A DNA stretch of 64,000 nucleotides from Microbacterium ureisolvens (GCF_019511645.1 NZ_JAEUAX010000001.1:372001-436000); one strand, 5' to 3'; positions 47,951 through 56,451 are shown, numbered from the stretch's first letter. Program-made: numbers and translations. Notes: a model not told the origin generated them from the letters alone.

Positions 47951-48622
47951 ATGGCGGCTCGCGCGAAGCCCTCGCCGCGACTGGCCGTCGAGGGCGGCGT
48001 CCCCGCCCCGGCGCCCATCTACCGCTCTGTCACGCTGCTGATCGCACTCGGGGTGTTCGGCGCCGCCGTCCTCTGGGTCGGGCTCATCGTCCTGCTCGGC
48101 GGCGAACCGTGGATGTTCCCGTTCTCCGCGCCGGCACCCTGGCTCTTCCTCGCGCTCGTGCCGTCAGTCATCGCGATCCTGCTGGCGGTCCGGGGCATCG
48201 CGCTGTGGGCGCTCCTCTTCGCCGCGGTGAGCGTGTGGCTCGTGCCCACGGGCCTCGCGACGATCGCGGTCGTGCTGGTCGCGCTCTGGACCGTGCGCGG
48301 CATCCGGAGTCAGTGGGCGGCCCACGATCTCGACTGCGTCATCGCGACCGCCGCCGCGCACGGGCTTCCCGTTCTGGTCGTGCAGCACGTGGCGGGCAAG
48401 GCGCGGGCTCGCAAGACCACCGACACGACGCAGGTGCAGGTGCGCGACGTCGACACCGGCGAGCTCTCGACGGCCCACGTCTGGGGCCCGATGACGACGG
48501 GTACCACTTTCGTGCGCCAGGGGATGAACGTCATCGCGCAGGCTCCGCCCGGAGCCGACGCGGACCTGCGCCGCTGGGTCGAGCGTCAGAACCGCCGGAG
48601 CGCCGCGGCGAACGCCGCCTGA
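47951..48622 (+). CDS. membrane protein of unknown function
   Basis: A 223-residue protein with about four transmembrane helices (residues 25-115, including LLIALGVFGAAVLWVGLIVLL and PWLFLALVPSVIAILLAVRG) and a soluble C-terminal domain of about 100 residues. The latter contains HGLPVLVVQHVAGKARARKTTDTTQVQVRD, described here by its position at about 135-165. No family recognised. ATG 47951 is chosen because AGGAG lies 5 bp upstream; GTG 47945 would overlap it. It stands alone between tRNA-Asn and a convergent DUF305 gene. Confidence 0.7.
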   Translation: MAARAKPSPRLAVEGGVPAPAPIYRSVTLLIALGVFGAAVLWVGLIVLLGGEPWMFPFSAPAPWLFLALVPSVIAILLAVRGIALWALLFAAVSVWLVPTGLATIAVVLVALWTVRGIRSQWAAHDLDCVIATAAAHGLPVLVVQHVAGKARARKTTDTTQVQVRDVDTGELSTAHVWGPMTTGTTFVRQGMNVIAQAPPGADADLRRWVERQNRRSAAANAA

Positions 48623-48658
48623 CCCCCCACCGACGCGGCACCGCCTGACGAACGCGGA

Positions 48659-48697
48659 AGCCGTGCCCGGATCGTACGGACCACCCGGGTCACGGCT
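48659..48697. terminator. bidirectional terminator
   Basis: AGCCGTG-CCCGG pairs with CCGGGTCACGGCT (one bulge), a 12-bp stem between the convergent membrane-protein and DUF305 genes. Confidence 0.6.
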
Positions 48698-48706
48698 CGC
48701 GGCGCC

Positions 48707-49315
48707 TCAGAGCTTCGTCAGGAGCTCCTGCATCTCGGCGATCTCGGCCGTCTGGTCGTCGATCACGCGCTGGGCGAGGGCGAGCACATCCGGATCCTCG
48801 CCGTCGTCGAGGGCGGCCTCGGCCATCTCGACCGCGCCCTCGTGGTGCACGATCATCTGCTCGAGGAAGAGCCGGCCGGCCTCCTCGCCGTCGGCCTCAC
48901 GCAGCGCAGTCATGTCGGCCTCCGACATCATCCCGCCGCCGTGATCCATGCCGCCGGCAGCGGCGGTGTCGTGGGGGACGCCCCACTCATCGAGCCACCC
49001 CTGCATGAGCTCGATCTCCGGGCCCTGGGCCCCCTTGATCCGCTCGGCCAGCTCGCTGACGCGGCTGTCCACGCCGTCGTCCTCGAGGATCACGTCGGAC
49101 ATCTCGATCGCCTGTTCGTGGTGCGGGATCATCATGACCACGAACATCTGGTCGGCCATCGACACGGCACTCGCAGAGCCCGACGGCATCGGCGACGCGT
49201 GGTCCATCCCGGGCATCGAACCCGGTCCGCCGGACCCGTTCGCACACCCCGCCAGCCCGAGGGCGATGGCGAGGGGGAGTGCTGCGAGGAGGGCGCGTGT
49301 GCGGTGGTGATTCAT
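48707..49315 (-). CDS. DUF305 family lipoprotein
   Basis: A 202-residue secreted lipoprotein (Cys near residue 24 in GLAGCANG) with Met/His-rich stretches (SMPGMDHASPMP, GGMDHGGGMMSE) and two copies of the DUF305 helical motif (MMIPHHEQAIEMSDV and MIVHHEGAVEMAEAAL). The paired histidines and Met clusters suggest metal, probably copper, binding outside the membrane. DUF305 proteins are often found with copper-resistance genes, although none adjoin here. Function is inference. Confidence 0.87.
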   Translation of the reverse strand: MNHHRTRALLAALPLAIALGLAGCANGSGGPGSMPGMDHASPMPSGSASAVSMADQMFVVMMIPHHEQAIEMSDVILEDDGVDSRVSELAERIKGAQGPEIELMQGWLDEWGVPHDTAAAGGMDHGGGMMSEADMTALREADGEEAGRLFLEQMIVHHEGAVEMAEAALDDGEDPDVLALAQRVIDDQTAEIAEMQELLTKL

Positions 49316-49330
49316 TTCTTCCTCGTCGCG

Positions 49331-49897
49331 TCAGGCGTCGAGGTCGTCGATGCCCGGAGTCCAGGAGCTGCCCGGCCGGCCCCAACCGCGCTTTCGCGCG
49401 ATCTTCTGCACGGTCTTCCAGTCGCCGTCGTCGAGGCGGTCGACGTACAGGATGCCGTCGAGGTGGTCGAACTCGTGCTGCATGATGCGCGCGCGCCAGC
49501 CGTCGACCTGGATGCGGACGGGCTCGCCCTCGAGGTCCGTGCCCGTCACGAGCACCTCGTCGGATCGACGCAGCGCGAACCGCTCGCCGGGGAACGACAG
49601 GCAGCCCTCCGACTCTTCGTCGGGATCGGGTGCACCGGGCTCGAGGGGCTTCATCCACAGCACGGGGTTGATGATCACGCCGCGCCAGGGCTCACCGTCG
49701 TCGTCGGCGTAGGTGTACGTGTAGATGCGCAGGGGCACACCCACCTGTGGGGCCGCGAGACCCACACCGGGCGCGGCATCCATCGTCTCGAACATGTCGG
49801 CGACCAGCGTGCGGATCCCGTCCGTGATCTCTTCGACGGCGGACGCGGGGGAGTGCAGGACGGGATCGCCCATGATGCGAATCGGGAGAACAGCCAC
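49331..49897 (-). CDS. def: peptide deformylase
   Basis: A 188-residue metalloenzyme removing the formyl group from nascent proteins. All three motifs are intact: GVGLAAPQVG (GxGxAAxQ), EGCLSFPG (EGCLS with metal Cys) and QHEFDHLDG (HExxH). The C-terminal 30 residues (WKTVQKIARKRGWGRPGSSW) are the usual actinobacterial extension. GTG 49897 is chosen over a frame start 24 bp upstream because TAGGCT lies 7 bp before it and the PIRIMGDPVL homology starts there. Confidence 0.95.
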   Translation of the reverse strand: MAVLPIRIMGDPVLHSPASAVEEITDGIRTLVADMFETMDAAPGVGLAAPQVGVPLRIYTYTYADDDGEPWRGVIINPVLWMKPLEPGAPDPDEESEGCLSFPGERFALRRSDEVLVTGTDLEGEPVRIQVDGWRARIMQHEFDHLDGILYVDRLDDGDWKTVQKIARKRGWGRPGSSWTPGIDDLDA

Positions 49898-49904
49898 GCC
49901 CTTG

Positions 49905-49934
49905 AGCCTATCGACAGGCACCTGCGGCTAGTGT
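49905..49934. promoter_or_regulatory. back-to-back leaderless promoters (def / DMT transporter)
   Basis: A minus-strand TAGGCT (49905-49910, 7 bp before GTG 49897) and a plus-strand TAGTGT (49929-49934, 6 bp before GTG 49941), with 18 bp between them in a 43-bp intergenic region. Confidence 0.6.
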
Positions 49935-49940
49935 CGATAC

Positions 49941-51038
49941 GTGGTGTGGACTGCGGTGGAACTCGAGGACATCGGCGATCAGCTGGTCGGCGTGTTCCAG
50001 AACCCGAACATCCTCATCGGCATTCCCCTGGCGCTCCTCGGCGCCGTGTTCATGTCGTTCGGCGCACAGTACCAGCACCGCGGCGTGACGAAGGTCGAGC
50101 GTCTCTACGGCTCCCAGACCAACGGCGGACTGGGCGCGAATCACCTGCTGAAGCTCCTCGCACGACCGTCGTGGGTGATCGGCACCGTCATGCTGGGGCT
50201 CGCCATCGTGTGCCAGCTGTGGGCACTCGCCTTCGCCCCGCTCATCGTGGTTCAGCCTCTCGGAGCGATCGCCCTCGTGATCACGACGCTGCTGAACGCC
50301 CAGATCAGCGGCCACAGGCCGACGAAGCGCTCCCTCATCGCGATCGCGGCGTGCGTGGGCGGCATCTTCGTCTTCGTCACGATCGCGGCGCTCTTCGCGA
50401 CAGAGAAGCCGGTGTCGAACGGACAGCTCATCACGATCCTGGTGCTGCTCGGCATCGTCACCGTCGTCTTCGCTGGTCTGTGGATCTGGCTGCGCTCGCG
50501 CATGGGGGCGCTCTTCTACATCATCGCCGCGGGAGTCATCTACGGCTTCGTCGCGACGCTCGCCAAGGTCGTGATCGTTCGCATCCAGGCGAGCGACTTC
50601 AACTGGCTCACCTTCACGTGCCTCGCCGCTCTCATCGCGGGAGCCATCGTCGGCGCGTACTTCGTGCAGAACGCGTACGCCTCAGGTCCTCCCGACCTCG
50701 TCGTCGCGGGCCTCACGGTGATCGACCCCATCGTCGCGATCTTCATCGGCCTGACCGTTTTGCAAGAGGCCGCCGGGGCACCGCTCTGGGTCTACATCTC
50801 CTTCGCAGTGGTCGGCGCGGTCGCGGTGTGGGGCGTCTTCCAGCTGGCTCGCCATCATCCGCAGGTGCTCAGCGAGAGCCAGGAGCTTCCGATCGAGCGG
50901 GGCAGCAGTGGCGACACGACGGATGCTGCGCATCCGCACACCGCATCCATCAAGGTGACCGAGGCCGTGGCCAAGGTGTGGCCTGAGCCGCCCGTGAAAG
51001 ACCCTGCCGACGGGCCGGAGGGCAGGACAGGCAGGTAG
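49941..51038 (+). CDS. DMT superfamily transporter
   Basis: A 365-residue membrane protein with about nine or ten hydrophobic helices arranged as two EamA-like halves. The first contains GAVFMSFGAQYQHRG and LAFAPLIVVQPLGAIALVITTLLNA, the second VVAGLTVIDPIVAIFIGLTVLQEAAGAP. A 60-residue polar tail follows. The layout resembles the actinobacterial DMT/NIPA-like group. Substrate unknown; magnesium or a metabolite are possibilities. It is divergent from def. Confidence 0.82.
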   Translation: MVWTAVELEDIGDQLVGVFQNPNILIGIPLALLGAVFMSFGAQYQHRGVTKVERLYGSQTNGGLGANHLLKLLARPSWVIGTVMLGLAIVCQLWALAFAPLIVVQPLGAIALVITTLLNAQISGHRPTKRSLIAIAACVGGIFVFVTIAALFATEKPVSNGQLITILVLLGIVTVVFAGLWIWLRSRMGALFYIIAAGVIYGFVATLAKVVIVRIQASDFNWLTFTCLAALIAGAIVGAYFVQNAYASGPPDLVVAGLTVIDPIVAIFIGLTVLQEAAGAPLWVYISFAVVGAVAVWGVFQLARHHPQVLSESQELPIERGSSGDTTDAAHPHTASIKVTEAVAKVWPEPPVKDPADGPEGRTGR

Positions 51039-51064
51039 GCTCGTCCACGCACTCATCAGTGCGC

Positions 51065-51141
51065 GGGGCGGTGGCCAAGCTGGTCAAGGCAGCGGGCTCA
51101 TAACCCGACGATCGTGGGTTCAAGTCCCACCCGCCCTACCA
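51065..51141 (+). tRNA. tRNA-Met (CAT), with encoded CCA
   Basis: The acceptor GGGGCGG pairs with CCGCCCT (G1-T72 wobble). Anticodon CAT is at 51099-51101 in loop CTCATAA, the T-arm is GTGGGTTCAAGTCCCAC, the discriminator is A, and CCA is encoded at 51139-51141. It is not an initiator: the anticodon stem has no three G-C pairs of the GGG/CCC initiator type placed next to a mismatched acceptor end. A lysidine-modified tRNA-Ile2 cannot be fully excluded by eye. Confidence 0.88.
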
Positions 51142-51149
51142 AGACAACG

Positions 51150-51196
51150 ATGCTCGCGTGTGGATCGACCCACAGGGTCGATCCACACGCGAGCAT
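51150..51196. terminator. 22-bp perfect inverted repeat after tRNA-Met
   Basis: 51150-51171 is the exact reverse complement of 51175-51196, separated by only 3 bases. It lies 8 bp after the tRNA CCA and 34 bp before the convergent TMEM175 stop, so a bidirectional terminator is the simplest role. There is no U-tract. Confidence 0.65.
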
Positions 51197-51230
51197 AAGG
51201 TGACCTGCAGCTTCCCTGAGCTGTGCGTCA

Positions 51231-51920
51231 TCAGTCACCGGTATCGCCACCACCGCGCAGGAGCTTCGCCGGGTGATCGTGTCCGTGGCTGGTGAAACCG
51301 TAGAACGCCGGGAGGAGCAGGAACACCGCCGATGCAACCAGGGGGTGGATGAGAACGCCGGCGATTCCGGCGGCAAGGTACAGAACCACCCCGATCAGGG
51401 CCCGCGGGCGTTCGTGGGCGAAGTAGGAGTCGTCCACTTCCTCCTTGGTGAGTTCCGGATGCCGTGCCAGGTAGGAGAAGAAGAACAACCAGGCCAGGCA
51501 CAGCAATGCCCCGACGAGCGCATAAAGCGCGACCGCGACCTTCTCGTCGGCGACGTTGCCTGTCCTGGCCGTCTCCGCGATGACCGCAGTGGGCCACGGG
51601 ACCAGCGCGAGCGTCGCGAGGATCCCCAGGTTCGCCCACTGCAGACCGATGTCCATCTCGCGGATGCGTGTGAACGCGGCCTTGTGGTTCAACCAGATCA
51701 CAGCGAGATAGATGTAGGAGGCGGCGTACGCCAGGTAAGTGGGCCACTCGTCGAGGAGTCCGGCGAGCAGGCCGCCCGGATCGGTCTCAGGTGGCCGAAG
51801 ATCCAGCACGAGCAGGGTGATCACGATCGCGATGACGGCGTCGCTGAATGCCACGGCCCGAGCCGGGTCCGCCCGGGTGGACGCCCTCCTTCTGCGGGCC
51901 TGCTGTCGATCCTCGTGCAC
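51231..51920 (-). CDS. TMEM175 family (DUF1211) channel-like membrane protein
   Basis: A 229-residue protein with six predicted transmembrane helices. The first helix carries AVAFSDAVIAIVITLLVLDL, containing the FSD motif that lines bacterial TMEM175 K+ channels. IYLAVIWLNHKAAFTRI follows in helix 3 as in relatives. The family forms tetrameric K+-permeable channels. The frame is open to 52064. GTG 51920 is chosen because GGAGG lies 9-10 bp upstream and the family homology begins about 20 residues later. Confidence 0.83.
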   Translation of the reverse strand: MHEDRQQARRRRASTRADPARAVAFSDAVIAIVITLLVLDLRPPETDPGGLLAGLLDEWPTYLAYAASYIYLAVIWLNHKAAFTRIREMDIGLQWANLGILATLALVPWPTAVIAETARTGNVADEKVAVALYALVGALLCLAWLFFFSYLARHPELTKEEVDDSYFAHERPRALIGVVLYLAAGIAGVLIHPLVASAVFLLLPAFYGFTSHGHDHPAKLLRGGGDTGD

Positions 51921-52281
51921 GTTGTCCGCCCTCCTGCGCGAGAAGGCGTGAATGCCCTCGGGTCGCCGCCGTCCGCCACGCTCCGCCGCCGCAGGTCGAG
52001 TCCCGGCACCATTCGCAGATGGCGACGACGAGCACCCAGCGTGCGCGTCCTCCTCGGGGCTCACAGAGGGGGTTCACAGAACACGGCGACAGGAGGACAA
52101 TGCACGGCGGCCACCGCCCGTCAGCACGCGGTCGATGTCGACCCGTTCTGGCCAGGATCACGGACGGATGAGAAATTCGTTCATACCCCTAACTTTCGGA
52201 GGGGGACCCCATGACGCGCGACTCGATTTGGCTGTAGCGTCAGCCACATCAACTGTCCCTGGCTCCTGATGGAGGCGAACA
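51921..52281. other. intergenic region between TMEM175 and nagE
   Basis: A 361-bp region between two divergent genes. The TMEM175 frame stays open to 52064 but without conserved sequence. An A/T-richer patch lies at 52169-52200. Downstream of it, ATGACG (52211-52216), an 18-bp spacer and TAGCGT (52235-52240) make a plausible nagE promoter. No palindrome, tRNA or other gene is seen. A DasR-type site was sought and not found. Confidence 0.45.
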
Positions 52282-54219
52282 ATGAAGTTCCTGCAGAGGC
52301 TCGGCAGGTCGATCATGCTCCCGGTGGCTGTGCTGCCGGTGGCGGCGATCCTGGTCGGCATCAGCAACTGGATCAAAGGCACGATCGGCGGTGGAGTCGT
52401 CGTCGACTTCCTGTACACAGCCGGCGTCTCGCTCCTCGACAACCTCGCTCTGCTGTTCGCCATCGGCATCTCGATCGGCATGGCGAAGAAGTCGGACGGC
52501 ACCTCCGCACTCGCGGGTCTGGTGTCGTGGCTCGTGATCACCACGCTCCTCAAGCCCGAGTCCGTGGCGCTGTTCACTGGCGTCGAGGACGTCAATGACG
52601 TGCCTGCCGCCTTCCTCAAGGTGCAGAACGTCTTCATCGGCATCATCTGCGGTCTCATCGGCGCCTGGACCTACGACCGGTTCAAGGACACGAAACTCCC
52701 AGACGCGTTGGCGTTCTTCTCCGGCAAGCGATCGGTGGCGATCGTCACCGCGGGCATCTCCCTGGTCGTTGCGGTCGTCCTGCTCTTCGTCTGGCCGTGG
52801 GTCTACGGCGGGCTGGTCACGTTCGGCGAGTGGATCTCCTTCCTCGGTCCGTGGGGAGCGGGAATCTACGGCTTCCTGAACCGACTGCTCATCCCGATCG
52901 GCCTCCATCACGCACTCAACTCGGTGTTCTGGTTCGACGTGGCCGGCATCAACGACCTCAACAACTTCGCCGCAGGCACCGGCACCTACGGTGTCACCGG
53001 ACAGTACATGACCGGCTTCTTCCCCATCATGATGTTCGGTCTTCCCGGTGCCGCGCTCGCGATGTATCTGACGGCCAAGACCACGCGCAAGAAGATCACC
53101 TACGGCATCCTGCTCAGCGCCGCCGTGTCGTCGTTCTTCGTCGGCGTGACCGAGCCGCTGGAGTTCTCGTTCATGTTCCTCGCCCCTGTGCTGTATCTCG
53201 TGCACGCGATCTTCACCGGCATCTCGATGGCGATCAGCGCGATACTGCCGGTGCGGATGGGCTTCGGGTTCTCCGCGGGCTTCGTCGACCTCGTCCTCAA
53301 CTGGACGAACCCGATGGCGCAGAACCCGTGGCTGATCCCCGTCATGGGCGTCTTCTGGTTCTTCGTGTACTTCGGAGTGTTCTACTTCTTCATCAAGCGG
53401 TTCAACCTCAAGACGCCGGGCCGCGAAGACGAGAACATCCTCGAAGAGGGCACGGACCTCGACACCCATTCCGCCGACGACAAGTACCTCATCACCGGCG
53501 GCCGCTTCATCGACGCGCTCGGCGGCAAGGAGAACATCCTCGAGCTCGACAACTGCGCGACTCGCCTGCGCATGGAGATCCAAGACCCCGGCAAGGTCGA
53601 TGAAACGGCGCTCAAGCGAGCAGGTGCGGCCGGCACGATGAAGCCCGGCGGCAAGTCGGTGCAGGTGATCTACGGCACCAACGTGCAGTTCGTGAAGGAT
53701 GCGATGGAGCAGATCATGTCGGGACGCGCCGAGGCACCCGCCGCGGCGGAGCCCGAACCTGCGATCGCACCGGCTGCGGGCGGCACAGCGGTGCTCACCG
53801 ACACGCCGGCCACGACCACGGTGCGCCTGCGCCAGCCGCTCGAGGGCACGGTCGTGCCGCTGTCGGCGGTTCCCGACCCGACGTTCGCGCAGGGGATCAT
53901 GGGACCCGGAGCCGCGATCGAGCCGACCGGGGACACGGTCGTCGCCCCCGCTGACGGCACGATCGGCGCCACCTTCGACAGCAGCCACGCGGTGGCGCTC
54001 GTGCTGGACGACGGCACGGAGCTCCTGATCCACGTCGGCATCGACACGGTGGGCATGAAGGGCGACGGCTTCCAGACCCTCGTCGAGAAGGGGCAGAAGG
54101 TGACGGCGGGAACGCCGCTGCTGCGCTTCGACCTCGCGAAGATCCAGGCCGCGGGACACCCTTCGATCACCCCGGTGATCGTGCTCAACAACGAGAACGC
54201 GGCCGTCACGTTCGAGTGA
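52282..54219 (+). CDS. nagE: PTS system N-acetylglucosamine-type EIICBA permease
   Basis: A 645-residue phosphotransferase permease in EIIC-EIIB-EIIA order. EIIC (1-375) has the GLHHALNSVFWFDVAGINDLNNF, FFPIMMFGLPGAALAMY and GVTEPLEFSFMFLAPVLYL blocks shared with NagE. EIIB (about 400-475) has phospho-Cys425 in LDNCATRLRM. EIIA (about 510-645) has His569 (SSHAVAL) and phospho-His584 (LLIHVGIDTVGM). It imports and phosphorylates a hexose, best matched to GlcNAc; glucose is the main alternative. GGAGG lies 6 bp before ATG. The NagZ-type lipoprotein at 4.6 kb could supply GlcNAc. Confidence 0.85.
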   Translation: MKFLQRLGRSIMLPVAVLPVAAILVGISNWIKGTIGGGVVVDFLYTAGVSLLDNLALLFAIGISIGMAKKSDGTSALAGLVSWLVITTLLKPESVALFTGVEDVNDVPAAFLKVQNVFIGIICGLIGAWTYDRFKDTKLPDALAFFSGKRSVAIVTAGISLVVAVVLLFVWPWVYGGLVTFGEWISFLGPWGAGIYGFLNRLLIPIGLHHALNSVFWFDVAGINDLNNFAAGTGTYGVTGQYMTGFFPIMMFGLPGAALAMYLTAKTTRKKITYGILLSAAVSSFFVGVTEPLEFSFMFLAPVLYLVHAIFTGISMAISAILPVRMGFGFSAGFVDLVLNWTNPMAQNPWLIPVMGVFWFFVYFGVFYFFIKRFNLKTPGREDENILEEGTDLDTHSADDKYLITGGRFIDALGGKENILELDNCATRLRMEIQDPGKVDETALKRAGAAGTMKPGGKSVQVIYGTNVQFVKDAMEQIMSGRAEAPAAAEPEPAIAPAAGGTAVLTDTPATTTVRLRQPLEGTVVPLSAVPDPTFAQGIMGPGAAIEPTGDTVVAPADGTIGATFDSSHAVALVLDDGTELLIHVGIDTVGMKGDGFQTLVEKGQKVTAGTPLLRFDLAKIQAAGHPSITPVIVLNNENAAVTFE

Positions 54220-54240
54220 CGCCCGCGTCGCGCAGTCGGT

Positions 54241-54282
54241 GAACGGGACGGATGCCTCGACCCCGAGGCATCCGTCCCGTTC
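54241..54282. terminator. bidirectional terminator between nagE and the DUF262 gene
   Basis: A perfect 19-bp stem (54241-54259 with 54264-54282) around a 4-nt loop, ending immediately before the stop codon of the convergent gene. Confidence 0.85.
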
Positions 54283-56289
54283 TCACATCGCGTTGCCGAT
54301 GTAGGAGTACTTGACGAAGACCTCGGGGGCGAGTCCCGCCTCTTCGAGCACGCCCTGCACGGCGCTCAGCATGTAGCTGGAGTCCCAGCCCATGTACAGG
54401 GAGTGCTCGTCGTCGAGGCGGTCCCACTGGCCGTTCCAGGACTGCGCCGTGTAGACCGGACCGCCCCGACGTGCGCTGTAAGCGACGACCGAGTCGCGGG
54501 AGTCCGCCCAGAGCCGCTTGAAGACGCGGTTGAAGAGGTACTTGACGTCGGGCACCTCCCAGTGCTCGCCGCAGTACTCGACGTACGACCACTCCCGGTG
54601 CCAGCCCGGAGGCCAACCGCGGCGGCGGACGGCATCGAGGATCGGGGTCAGGCCGTCGTCGTCGATGGCCGGACCGCCCGGCCGCTTCCAGATCTGGACG
54701 AACCGTTCCGTGAGCCGAAGGGATCGCTCGGCGATCGCCGCCGTGCCCCAGGAAGGCAGATCGGCGAGCTCGGCCGTGGTGGCGACGGAGCTGCGTGCGT
54801 ACAGTGCCTGCTTCTCGGGGAACGAGCGATCGAACGCGCGCAGCGCGAGGTCCTCCTCGAGGACCGTGAGGTTGCCGATCGTGTTCGCGAGAGCGCGGTG
54901 GCTGTTCTGCTCGTCGTCGCTGTACGACGCCCACTCGCGTACCCCGTCGCCCGACCATCCGTCGGCGGGGGCGAGCGGGAAGATGTGCTCGACGTCGAGT
55001 CCGCCGGCCCCGTCGACGCCGGCGATCCGGCCGAGGACGTAGGCGGCGTGGGGGAGCTCCGAGTACTTGAGAGCCACCGCGACCCGTTCGTCGGAGGGGG
55101 TGATGCGCGAGATCGCCGCCACGAGCGCTTCGGCGCCCTCTTCGCGCGCGCGGCACAGGCGGGCGACCAGGCGATCCACGCCGGTGCCGACCACGGCGCG
55201 GCGCACCAGCAGCGACTGCACCATCTCCAGCGTCTCGATGAGTTCGCTGTGGCCGACCGACCCCAGCTCGAAGTCGCGGTACGTCCGCATCACGAGCGGA
55301 TACATCCCTGTGCCGAAGGTGCCGAGGTACGCGAGGTGGCGCGTGATCTCGGCATCCGGAGCCTCGCTCGGCCGGAGGAGGATGCGATAGACGCGGGACA
55401 GCTCGCGCCACTCATCGGCATGCCGCACCAGGTCGTGGTGGTCGAGCCGCGGGAATTCTTGACGGAAGGCGTCGTACACGCCGCGCCCGCCGACGACCGT
55501 CACCTCGCGGCCGGTCCGCATCACGAGGTATTGGCGCCAGAACTCCGCGATCGAATCGCCCGTGTTCCGCTCGATCACCTGCCAGTAGTCGGCTTCGATC
55601 TCGCGCTGCTCGGAGTGATTCAGGCCCATCAGGACGTAGTTGTGGATGAGCTCGTGGTCGCGCAGCGGCTCGCCGGTGGAGTTGAGGCTCTCGAAGATCT
55701 GCTGCGCGTTGGCGCCCGCGCCGAGCGTGATCGCGACGTGCTCGAGCTTCTGGAGCCCCCGCCAGATGTGGGGCGCCTCCTCGAGGCTGATCTGGCTGCG
55801 GAAGAACGCGTAGTTGTCGTCGAACCGCGAGTCGCGGCGCTCGCCCGGAGCGAGGGGGAGGTCGAGCACGACGCGTTCGAACACCGACGCCCACGCCCGG
55901 TGCGGACGCAGCTTCGTGCGCGCGGCGTCGTGTGAGTGGACCAGCACGCGCTGCAGCTGATCGGCGAGGTCGGGATCCGCTTCGCGCACGGTGTGATGCA
56001 GGGCGGCGACCAGCAGCATGAGGGTCGTCGTGCGCTGCTGCCCGTCGATCAGCACGAGTTCCGCGTCGGCGCCCTCACCGCTCGCGGAGGAGAGGATCGA
56101 GCCGATGAAGTGCATGTGCCGGTCGCCGAGATCCGCGACCGCACGGATGTCGGCGAGGAGCTGCTCGCATCCGCCGATGTCCCATCGGTACTGCCGCTGA
56201 TACACGGGGACGACGATCGTCCAGTCCGCGGCGGAGAGCCAGCCGATGGTGTTGACAGCAGTGGCATCGACATTCGTGGCAGTGACCAT
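54283..56289 (-). CDS. DUF262/DUF1524 protein, GmrSD-like putative type IV restriction enzyme
   Basis: A 668-residue protein. The N-terminal DUF262 domain (about 10-300) has VYQRQYRWD (28-36), LIDGQQRTTTL (80-90, DGQQR nucleotide-binding/hydrolysis motif) and the IFESLNSTGEPL block (198-209). DUF1524 (about 400-540) carries the HNH-type LDVEHIFPLA (His435) and HRALANTIGNLTVL (Asn473). GmrSD relatives cut glucosylated-hydroxymethylcytosine phage DNA. Residues 541-668 form an additional C-terminal domain I cannot name. It is a single gene with housekeeping neighbours and a palindrome over its promoter. Antiphage function is inference. Confidence 0.85.
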   Translation of the reverse strand: MVTATNVDATAVNTIGWLSAADWTIVVPVYQRQYRWDIGGCEQLLADIRAVADLGDRHMHFIGSILSSASGEGADAELVLIDGQQRTTTLMLLVAALHHTVREADPDLADQLQRVLVHSHDAARTKLRPHRAWASVFERVVLDLPLAPGERRDSRFDDNYAFFRSQISLEEAPHIWRGLQKLEHVAITLGAGANAQQIFESLNSTGEPLRDHELIHNYVLMGLNHSEQREIEADYWQVIERNTGDSIAEFWRQYLVMRTGREVTVVGGRGVYDAFRQEFPRLDHHDLVRHADEWRELSRVYRILLRPSEAPDAEITRHLAYLGTFGTGMYPLVMRTYRDFELGSVGHSELIETLEMVQSLLVRRAVVGTGVDRLVARLCRAREEGAEALVAAISRITPSDERVAVALKYSELPHAAYVLGRIAGVDGAGGLDVEHIFPLAPADGWSGDGVREWASYSDDEQNSHRALANTIGNLTVLEEDLALRAFDRSFPEKQALYARSSVATTAELADLPSWGTAAIAERSLRLTERFVQIWKRPGGPAIDDDGLTPILDAVRRRGWPPGWHREWSYVEYCGEHWEVPDVKYLFNRVFKRLWADSRDSVVAYSARRGGPVYTAQSWNGQWDRLDDEHSLYMGWDSSYMLSAVQGVLEEAGLAPEVFVKYSYIGNAM

Positions 56290-56298
56290 GGCCTGTCC

Positions 56299-56319
56299 AG
56301 TCTAGGCGGGGCCCCGCCT
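56299..56319 (-). promoter_or_regulatory. promoter and palindromic operator of the DUF262 gene
   Basis: On the minus strand TAGACT (56299-56304) lies 9 bp before the ATG. Directly upstream and overlapping its last base is a 16-bp perfect palindrome AGGCGGGGCCCCGCCT (56304-56319), where a repressor would block the promoter. Confidence 0.5.
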
Positions 56320-56381
56320 CTGGAGCGGGGTGCGGCGGCCCGCCGTTATTCACGGCGCGGGCTTCGGGGCCGTTCCGACCC

Positions 56382-56400
56382 CCGAGGTAGGCTTGCCTAA
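56382..56400. promoter_or_regulatory. iron-box-like site (DtxR/IdeR/DmdR type)
   Basis: The 19-mer matches the iron-box consensus TTAGGTTAGGCTAACCTAA at 12 of 19 positions. Its right half AGGCTTGCCTAA is the usual strong half-site, and its left half is weaker. It overlaps a -35 position for a TTAAAA -10-like hexamer (56411-56416), 52 bp upstream of the 56452 gene. Confidence 0.45.
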
Positions 56401-56451
56401 GTTGAGCCTGTTAAAACGTGCTGGCTCACTGACCGAAAGGCATGATTCGTC

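Noticed and set aside
51065-51200. tRNA-Met as the insertion site of a mobile element
   Set aside because: No integrase, no direct repeat of the tRNA 3' end and ordinary neighbours were found. The inverted repeat alone is better read as a terminator.
52065-52281. DasR (dre) operator before nagE
   Set aside because: No sequence close to ACTGGTCTAGACCACT is present.
56382-56400. Full canonical iron box
   Set aside because: Only one half-site is strong (12 of 19 matches), so it is listed as iron-box-like and not as a confirmed site.
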